From Thermogutta sp. (GTDB lineage: Bacteria > Planctomycetota > Planctomycetia > Pirellulales > Thermoguttaceae), in NCBI GenBank assembly GCA_012798155.1, contig JAAZNR010000205.1, positions 1 to 12,301 on the forward strand: 12,301 nt of DNA, written 5' to 3'. The position numbers and the translations under genes are program-made. The notes below the pieces were generated by a model. That model saw only the letters and a program-made list of their open reading frames with translations. It was not told the DNA's origin and searched no databases. Of this stretch, positions 7,213-12,301 are shown in pieces. The stretch's first letter is position 1. Each line of letters begins with the position of its first letter.

Positions 7213-9060
7213 ATGCCTGGAATGTACTCCGCGGAGTTCAAAGAGCGTGTTCGCCAAGCCGTCGATATCGTCGACTTGGTGGAGCGTTATCTGCCCTTAA
7301 GACGTCAAGGCCGCGGATTCGTGGCCCTCTGTCCGTGGCACGATGACCATCGCCCCAGTCTTCAGGTCAATCCGGAGAGGCAGGTTTTTCGCTGCTTTGT
7401 GTGCAACGTCGGCGGCGACGTCTTCAGTTTTGTCATGAAGATGGAGGGCGTGGAGTTTCCGGAAGCGGTCGAGATGCTGGCGGAAATGGCCGGTATTCCC
7501 CTGCCGCAGGCGGATCGCGAGGCGAAAGGATCATCGGGCGAGCAGAAGCAGGATCTGTTTCGCGTAATGGCCTGGGCCGAGGCGCAATATCACCGCTGTT
7601 TCCTCGACCAGCCCGAGGCCGAAGGTGCACGTAAATACATCTTTGGGCGGGGATTGTCTCGCGACAGCGTCGCTCGCTTTCGGCTCGGCTATTCGCCGCC
7701 GCAGCCGGATTGGTTGCTTCGCCGCGCACGTCGCGAGGGCATCGACCCGCAATCCTTGGCCAAGGTCGGCATCGTGCTCCAAAGCACCGGCCGGGAGTGG
7801 TTCGATCGATTTCGCGGCCGCGTGCTATTCGCCATTCACGACCCGCAGGGGCGGAGCGTGGGACTGGGCGGAAGGGTCTTGCCCGACGAGGCTACGACCT
7901 CGCCGGCCAAGTATATCAACTCGCCGGATACGCCGCTTTTCAGCAAGAGCCGGCTCCTCTACGGCCTGGATCTGGCCAAAGAGGCGATTCGGAAAACGGG
8001 AACCGCGCTGATCATGGAGGGTTACACGGACGTCATCGCGGCGCACCAGTTCGGCTTTGCCAACGCGGTGGCCGTCCTGGGGACGGCCCTGGGCGATTCG
8101 CACCTGCGGTTATTGCAGCGCTATGCGGATCGCGTGGTCTTGGTCCTGGACGGCGACGAGGCGGGGCGGCGGCGCGCGGTGCAAGTCTTGGAGCTGTTCG
8201 TCGCCCGGCAAATCGACATGCGCGTGCTGACCTTGCCGGACAACTTGGACCCTTGCGATTTTCTTCACGCGCGCGGGCCCGAGGCCTTTGCGGAGGCCTT
8301 GGAACACTACGCGACGGATGCCCTGGATCACGCCGTAGCCGAAGCCACCCGCGGCGTGGACCTGGAGCGTGACGTCGCCGGGGCGACGCGAGCGGCGGAG
8401 AACGTCTTGGCGGTCATTGCCAAGGCGCCCTTGCGGGCCGGGGAAACCAATGCGCAACAGCAGGCCCGGGAGTGGAAAATCGTCGCGCGGCTGGCCGCCA
8501 TGACGCGGATTCACGAAGACTTGTTGAGGCGGCGACTGGCGGAAATGAGGGGGGCCGCCGATCGTCGAACCGCGCGGAGCCTCGCCGCGAAACCGGCTGA
8601 AAAGGTTGGGGTGCTCGACGCCTGGGAGCGGACCTGCCTGGAGGTCGTGCTGTCGTCACCGCAAGCAGCGCAACGAGTGTTTGAGACCTTCACGGCCTCG
8701 GATTTTCGCTCGGAGACGGCGCGGGCCGTTTTCGAGACCGCCCGGGACCTGCAATTTTCCGGAATTCCGCCCACTTGGGAAAAATTGCTCTTGGCAATCG
8801 ACGACCCAGTGCGCAAAAATCTACTAATCGAGTTGGATGAGGAGGCCAGGCGAAAACTGATCGCCGGGCAGCAGGTGGAAGACCTGATTCGGGACCTGTT
8901 GAAATCGTTTCACGAGCGGGAGGCTTTTCGCCGCCGCGGAGACTTGCAGGGCGTGTTGCGCCAAGGAGGTTTGCAGCCGGAGAAAGAACTCGAATTGCTG
9001 ATGCGGATAGTGGAACAAGAACGAAATCGCCAGAAGTTTACCGATCCCACGGAAGGGTGA
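7213..9060 (+). CDS. dnaG: DNA primase DnaG
   Basis: DnaG synthesises the RNA primers for chromosome replication at the fork, recruited by the replicative helicase DnaB. The 615-residue product shows the CHC2 zinc-binding domain with Cys40-x2-His43 and Cys61-x2-Cys64, then the catalytic core, then the TOPRIM fold with Glu269 (in EGYTDV), Asp313/Asp315 (in DGDEAG) and the Asp346/Asp349 pair in 'NLDPCDF', where Cys348 stands at a position that is often Asp. The C-terminal 150 or so residues (from about 'WERTCLEVVL') form the helical helicase-interaction domain. Length fits the family. ATG 7213 is chosen because 'MPGMYSAEFKERV' aligns with the usual DnaG N-terminus; a TTG at 7198 and ATG at 7222 are possible, and none has a good Shine-Dalgarno. 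rpoD follows after a 113-bp gap, as in the macromolecular-synthesis operon, but no rpsU precedes it. Confidence 0.97.
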   Translation: MPGMYSAEFKERVRQAVDIVDLVERYLPLRRQGRGFVALCPWHDDHRPSLQVNPERQVFRCFVCNVGGDVFSFVMKMEGVEFPEAVEMLAEMAGIPLPQADREAKGSSGEQKQDLFRVMAWAEAQYHRCFLDQPEAEGARKYIFGRGLSRDSVARFRLGYSPPQPDWLLRRARREGIDPQSLAKVGIVLQSTGREWFDRFRGRVLFAIHDPQGRSVGLGGRVLPDEATTSPAKYINSPDTPLFSKSRLLYGLDLAKEAIRKTGTALIMEGYTDVIAAHQFGFANAVAVLGTALGDSHLRLLQRYADRVVLVLDGDEAGRRRAVQVLELFVARQIDMRVLTLPDNLDPCDFLHARGPEAFAEALEHYATDALDHAVAEATRGVDLERDVAGATRAAENVLAVIAKAPLRAGETNAQQQAREWKIVARLAAMTRIHEDLLRRRLAEMRGAADRRTARSLAAKPAEKVGVLDAWERTCLEVVLSSPQAAQRVFETFTASDFRSETARAVFETARDLQFSGIPPTWEKLLLAIDDPVRKNLLIELDEEARRKLIAGQQVEDLIRDLLKSFHEREAFRRRGDLQGVLRQGGLQPEKELELLMRIVEQERNRQKFTDPTEG

Positions 9061-9072
9061 GGGTTTTGGCGT

Positions 9073-9121
9073 CGGGAAAGAGGGTTCCCGCAGCTTAGTA
9101 TTCCCGCCACTTTCCCTCGAC
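9073..9121 (+). other. Fold-back sequence between dnaG and rpoD
   Basis: CGGGAA (9073-9078) and TTCCCG (9085-9090) make a perfect 6-bp stem with a 6-nt loop. The same left arm can instead pair with CTTTCCCTCGAC (9110-9121) with two single-base bulges, so two mutually exclusive folds are possible. There is no T-run, so it is not a classical terminator. A role in processing or tuning rpoD expression would be speculation. Confidence 0.4.
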
Positions 9122-9160
9122 TCCCGATTCGTTTGGCTCTCGACGCGCTAGGATGCGCGA

Positions 9161-9166
9161 AAGGAG
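9161..9166 (+). promoter_or_regulatory. Ribosome binding site deciding the rpoD start
   Basis: AAGGAG with 7 nt spacing to GTG 9174. The in-frame ATG at 9153 lies upstream of this site and would add only 7 Arg-rich residues, so GTG 9174 is preferred. Confidence 0.8.
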
Positions 9167-9173
9167 ACGACCC

Positions 9174-10835
9174 GTGAAGCACGGCGACAAGGAATTGTGC
9201 GCTCTGATTGCCCAAGGAAGGGCTCAAGGTTACCTCACCTACGATCAAGTTACCGCTTATCTCCCGGACCAGGAAAACAACGCCGATCGGTTGGATCGCC
9301 TGGTCACCGCGCTGGAAGAGGCCGGCATCGAGCTGGTCCGCGGACGACCGCCCGTCGCGAAGGCTGCGGCTCTCGGCGAGTCCGATTCGCGGCAAGAGGA
9401 CGCGCTGCTCAAGGACCCCATGCTGCGGGATTTGCTGCCCGGCGAAAAGGCTCGCTGGAGCAGCGATCCGATCCGCCTGTACCTGAGCCAAATGTCACAG
9501 GTACCCTTGCTTAGCCGGGAGCAGGAGGTGGCATTGGCGAAAAGGATCGAGGTGGCCCGAAAGAGATTCCGGCGATCCGTCATCGGCTGCTATCTCGTGC
9601 TGAAGAATGCCGTGCAGATTCTGGAGCAGGTGCAACAAGGGCATCTTTCCTTCGACCGCACGCTGAAGGTCTCGTTGACGGATCAGTTGACCAAAGAGCA
9701 GATTCTGGCGCGGATGCCGCACAATCTTCCCACCTTGCGTGCGTTGATGGCGGCCAATGAGCGCGACTTCAACCGCCTTATCAATCGGCGTACTGCCGTC
9801 GCGCGGAAGGCCCGCATCCGGCGCCGCTTTCTGGCACGCCGCGCCAAGATGCTGATCCTGGTGGAGGAGTTGGGCCTGCGTACCCGGCGCGTCAGATCCA
9901 TGATGAAGCAGATGCGAGACATCCACCGCCGCATGGACGAGATTCGCGGGCGACTCCGCGAATTGCAGACCGCTCCCGGCGGCGTGGGCGAACGGGAACG
10001 TCTGCGGCGGGAACTCCGCGATTTGATGGTGAGCGCGCAGGAAAGCCCGCGCAGCCTGGCCCTGCGCTGCCGTAAAATGGAGGCCCAATTTCGAGACTAC
10101 GAAGACGCCAAACGGGAATTGGCGGCAGGCAATCTCCGCCTGGTGGTCTCCGTGGCCAAGAAATACCGCAATCGCGGTCTGAGTTTTCTCGATCTGATCC
10201 AAGAGGGCAACACGGGATTGATGCGGGCGGTGGATAAGTTCGAGTACCGCCGCGGCTTCAAGTTCTCGACCTATGCCACATGGTGGATCCGCCAGGCCAT
10301 TACGCGGGCGATCGCCGACCAGGCCCGGACCATTCGGATTCCCACGCACATCTTGGACCTGATGGGCACATTGAAGAACGTCTCGCGGCGCATGGCGTAC
10401 GAGCTGGGCCGGGAACCGACCGTCGAGGAGCTGGGCCGGGCGGTCCAGTTGCCGCCCGAGGAGACGGAGCGTATCCTGGAGTTAGTCCGACAGCCCGGCA
10501 GCCTGGATCGTCCGATCGGCGAGGACGAAGATGGGACGCTGAGCGAGTTGGTCGTGGATCGCAATCCCGACAAGCCGGAACATGCGGCGCACCGTGAACT
10601 TTTGCGTCAGCGCATCGAAACCCTCCTTAAGACGCTCACCTACCGCGAGCGCGAGATCATCCGTCTGCGCTACGGCTTGGGGGACGGGTACAGCTATACC
10701 CTCGAGGAAGTGGGCCGAATCTTCAAAGTCACGCGTGAACGCGTGCGTCAAATCGAAGCCAAGGCGATGCAAAAACTGCAACACCCGGTGCGGACGCGAC
10801 AACTGTCCGCCTTCGTCGATGGTGCCGCCGGCTGA
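9174..10835 (+). CDS. rpoD: Primary RNA polymerase sigma factor (sigma-70, RpoD/SigA)
   Basis: RpoD binds core RNA polymerase and recognises -35/-10 housekeeping promoters. The 553-residue product has all primary-sigma regions: an N-terminal 1.1-like domain (about residues 5-60, '[14 protein letters not shown]'), region 1.2 from Asp98 ('[10 protein letters not shown]'), a long non-conserved spacer (about 130-315), region 2 from about Asn320 with '[12 protein letters not shown]' and the promoter-melting '[15 protein letters not shown]' (Trp370/Trp371), region 3 with the '[11 protein letters not shown]' finger, and region 4 from Leu488 with the -35-binding helix-turn-helix at about 509-531 ('[23 protein letters not shown]'). 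The presence of 1.1 and 1.2 argues for the primary factor rather than an alternative one. Part of the spacer is unusually basic (see finding). It lies after dnaG, with a strong terminator 36 bp beyond its stop. Confidence 0.95.
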   Translation: MKHGDKELCALIAQGRAQGYLTYDQVTAYLPDQENNADRLDRLVTALEEAGIELVRGRPPVAKAAALGESDSRQEDALLKDPMLRDLLPGEKARWSSDPIRLYLSQMSQVPLLSREQEVALAKRIEVARKRFRRSVIGCYLVLKNAVQILEQVQQGHLSFDRTLKVSLTDQLTKEQILARMPHNLPTLRALMAANERDFNRLINRRTAVARKARIRRRFLARRAKMLILVEELGLRTRRVRSMMKQMRDIHRRMDEIRGRLRELQTAPGGVGERERLRRELRDLMVSAQESPRSLALRCRKMEAQFRDYEDAKRELAAGNLRLVVSVAKKYRNRGLSFLDLIQEGNTGLMRAVDKFEYRRGFKFSTYATWWIRQAITRAIADQARTIRIPTHILDLMGTLKNVSRRMAYELGREPTVEELGRAVQLPPEETERILELVRQPGSLDRPIGEDEDGTLSELVVDRNPDKPEHAAHRELLRQRIETLLKTLTYREREIIRLRYGLGDGYSYTLEEVGRIFKVTRERVRQIEAKAMQKLQHPVRTRQLSAFVDGAAG

Positions 10836-10871
10836 TCCCTCACCGGCGGCGGTGATACGCGGCCGAACCCC

Positions 10872-10903
10872 GGGCTGCCCGACTGGGCGGCCCTTTTTTT
10901 ATT
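10872..10903 (+). terminator. Intrinsic terminator after rpoD
   Basis: GGGCTGCCC (10872-10880) and GGGCGGCCC (10885-10893) form a 9-bp stem with one G-T wobble and the loop GACT, followed at once by seven T residues (10894-10900). This should end the dnaG-rpoD transcript, so the next gene needs its own promoter or readthrough. Confidence 0.93.
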
Positions 10904-10933
10904 CTTGAATGGACAAAGGAGGCTGTTCCACCC

Positions 10934-11653
10934 ATGACATCGCAAACCGAAAAACACCCCGACACGTTGCGGCGTCTTTACGAACTGCATCAACTTTTGG
11001 AGGAACTCCGCGGCAGAATGATGAAGGGGCCGCGGCTGGCGCAGGCCTATGCCCGGCAAGTGCAAGACGCGGAGCAAGCCCTCGAAAACGCGCGCAGGTC
11101 GCACCAAGAATTGAAGATGGCCGGCCATCGCAAGCAAGTGGACTACGACCAGAAGCTGGCCGACATCCAGCGGCGCAAGTCGCAATTGTTGCAGGCCAAG
11201 GATAATCGCGAATACCAAGTTCTCAAGGATCAGATCGCGGCGGATGAAATGGCCTCTTCCGTCTTGGCCGACGAGGCATTGGAGTTAATGGATCGGGCCG
11301 AGGCCGCCGCGCGAAGCGTGGCCGAATTCGAGGAAAAGGTGGCCGCCGCCAAGCGACAAGCGGATCAGTGGACGGAGGAATTCGGGCAGCAGGAACCGGC
11401 GATCCGGGCCGAAATCGAACGGATCGAGGCGGAGCTGCGGCACGTGGAATCGCAGCTTTCCGGCGACATTCGCGAAATGTACCAGCGGGCCGTCCGGACG
11501 AAAGGCAGCAGTGCCCTGGCTCCGGTTCGAGGCGAATTTTGCGGGGGCTGCAATCAGCACATTCCGCTCAATATGCGAAGTCAATTGAAGTTGGGAGAGC
11601 AGGTCTGGTGTCGTTCCTGCGGTCGGCTCCTTTTCTACGCGGAAGATGAGTAG
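10934..11653 (+). CDS. Coiled-coil zinc-ribbon protein (COG1579 / CT398 type)
   Basis: This 239-residue protein is mostly a long charged helical stretch (about residues 10-180, Glu/Ala/Gln/Arg-rich, likely an antiparallel coiled-coil hairpin) followed by a C4 zinc ribbon: Cys203-x2-Cys206 and Cys226-x2-Cys229. The layout matches COG1579, a family found in actinobacteria, chlamydiae and planctomycetes whose role is unproven (nucleic acid or partner-protein binding has been proposed). An N-terminal 'LYELHQLLEELRGRMMKGPR' segment also resembles planctomycete homologues. AAAGGAGG (10915-10922) lies 11 nt before ATG 10934, slightly long but the only candidate. It sits just after the rpoD terminator. 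The gene on the other strand converges on it, with 71 bp between the stops. Confidence 0.87.
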   Translation: MTSQTEKHPDTLRRLYELHQLLEELRGRMMKGPRLAQAYARQVQDAEQALENARRSHQELKMAGHRKQVDYDQKLADIQRRKSQLLQAKDNREYQVLKDQIAADEMASSVLADEALELMDRAEAAARSVAEFEEKVAAAKRQADQWTEEFGQQEPAIRAEIERIEAELRHVESQLSGDIREMYQRAVRTKGSSALAPVRGEFCGGCNQHIPLNMRSQLKLGEQVWCRSCGRLLFYAEDE

Positions 11654-11724
11654 GGGCGAGCGAGTACGGCGTCCCCAAACCCACGAAGTCGGAGGCCCGC
11701 CATTTTCCCGGCCTGGGGTAGGGT

Positions 11725-12301
11725 CTACCAGTACGACCGATAGACCGGGCGGACATCCCGGTCATAGTAGGGTCGCCGGCGAGTGGTCCGCCGGCTGCGC
11801 GGCCTCCGGTAAGCCCGATCGTAGAATCCGCTCAGCCATCTCATGCTTTGCACGAAGAGGATCAGCAAGCCGACCAGACCCAAAAGCGTTTCCATGCCGA
11901 TGCCCGAGGAAGCGCCGGGTGGGGGCGGAGCGGAAGCGGTTTGGTTCGCGCCCGATGCCGCAGTCTCGGGGTAGGCGTCGGTTTGGCGGGACGTCCGGGA
12001 AGGATCGGCCGACTCCGAGGTCTCGGCGGGCGGAATGGCCGTGGGTCTGGAGACGGAAGCCCCCGCCCCGTCCCGCTTCGGCCCTTGCTCCGGCGAGGAA
12101 TAGCCGCTGTAACCGGAACGGTAGTCCTGCTCATCGTAGGCCGTCGAACTTCTCGATCCGGAACTTGCCTTATCTCCCGAAGGGGATGAGCCGTAACCGC
12201 TACCTGTGGCGCGCGGTGATGTGTTGCGCGACTCGGAGTCGCCGGAGCGGGATGTCCCGCCGTTGTCCTCGGAGTGGCGATCATCCCAGGCATTGCGGGC
12301 T
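11725..12301 (-). CDS. Partial membrane protein, Ser/Gly/Pro-rich with Arg/Tyr-rich tail (N-terminus outside the window)
   Basis: On the minus strand, a frame with no stop runs from the window edge (first whole codon 12300-12298) to TAG at 11725-11727, giving 191 residues with no start in the window. Numbered from the first whole codon: residues 1-135 are low-complexity, rich in Ser, Gly, Pro, Thr and Asp/Glu (for example 'RSGYSGYSSPEQG'), likely disordered; 138-152 are a hydrophobic span (LLGLVGLLILFVQS, after Met136-Glu137); and the last 38 residues hold 13 Arg and 6 Tyr, ending in Tyr-Trp. By the positive-inside rule the tail should be cytoplasmic and the Ser-rich part outside. The competing frame at 11862-12293 yields only Pro/Arg-rich sequence with no such organisation. 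I do not recognise the family. The gene points toward the zinc-ribbon gene, and no terminator is evident in the 71-bp gap. Confidence 0.75.
   Translation of the reverse strand, partial: ARNAWDDRHSEDNGGTSRSGDSESRNTSPRATGSGYGSSPSGDKASSGSRSSTAYDEQDYRSGYSGYSSPEQGPKRDGAGASVSRPTAIPPAETSESADPSRTSRQTDAYPETAASGANQTASAPPPPGASSGIGMETLLGLVGLLILFVQSMRWLSGFYDRAYRRPRSRRTTRRRPYYDRDVRPVYRSYW

Noticed and set aside
9495-10349. Long antisense frame across rpoD
   Set aside because: The plus strand here encodes unmistakable sigma regions 1.2 and 2; the antisense frame is a high-GC artefact.
11654-11724. RNase P RNA or another RNA gene after the zinc-ribbon gene
   Set aside because: I looked for the RNase P core (GAGGAAAGTC-like) because rnpB can neighbour this family; the 71-bp gap is too short and has no such motif.
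11862-12293. Minus-strand frame with an ATG and 143 codons at the right edge
   Set aside because: Its translation is low-complexity Pro/Arg sequence with no membrane span. The overlapping frame that runs from the window edge to TAG 11725 has a coherent organisation and is preferred.

Overview
The window is a GC-rich stretch of bacterial chromosome, almost certainly from a planctomycete (Planctomycetota, perhaps near the Pirellulales or Thermoguttaceae). This is inferred from the adjacent DUF1800 and Tat-exported DUF1501 genes, the COG1579-type zinc-ribbon protein beside a primary sigma factor, GTG starts, and several lineage-restricted secreted or membrane proteins. No rRNA, tRNA, CRISPR array, complete transposon or phage gene was seen.

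Layout, left to right. (1) 166-2038: a two-gene ABC-2 type exporter, ATPase then permease, overlapping by 68 bp. (2) 2252-4072: a 606-residue secreted protein of unknown function. (3) 4138-6831: a DUF1800 gene and a DUF1501 gene, a pair that commonly occurs together. (4) 6832-7212: a 381-bp gene-free stretch with two copies of a 21-bp repeat that contains a perfect palindrome, an imperfect hairpin next to a motif resembling REP/RAYT-type repeats, and a possible -10 box. (5) 7213-10835: dnaG and rpoD, the core of the macromolecular-synthesis operon but without rpsU upstream, closed by a strong intrinsic terminator at 10872-10903. (6) 10934-11653: a coiled-coil zinc-ribbon protein. (7) 11725-12301, minus strand: the 3' part of a gene that enters from the right edge. 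It encodes a Ser/Gly/Pro-rich protein with one membrane span and an Arg/Tyr-rich tail, and is easy to miss because its start lies outside the window.

All complete genes are on the plus strand; only the last one converges on them. The dnaG-rpoD block is core information processing: RpoD directs housekeeping transcription and DnaG primes replication. The left half is lineage-specific cell-envelope material. I found no convincing new defence or mobile system. The parts most worth a second look are the repeat-bearing stretch upstream of dnaG, the very basic spacer in RpoD, and the overlooked partial gene at the right edge.
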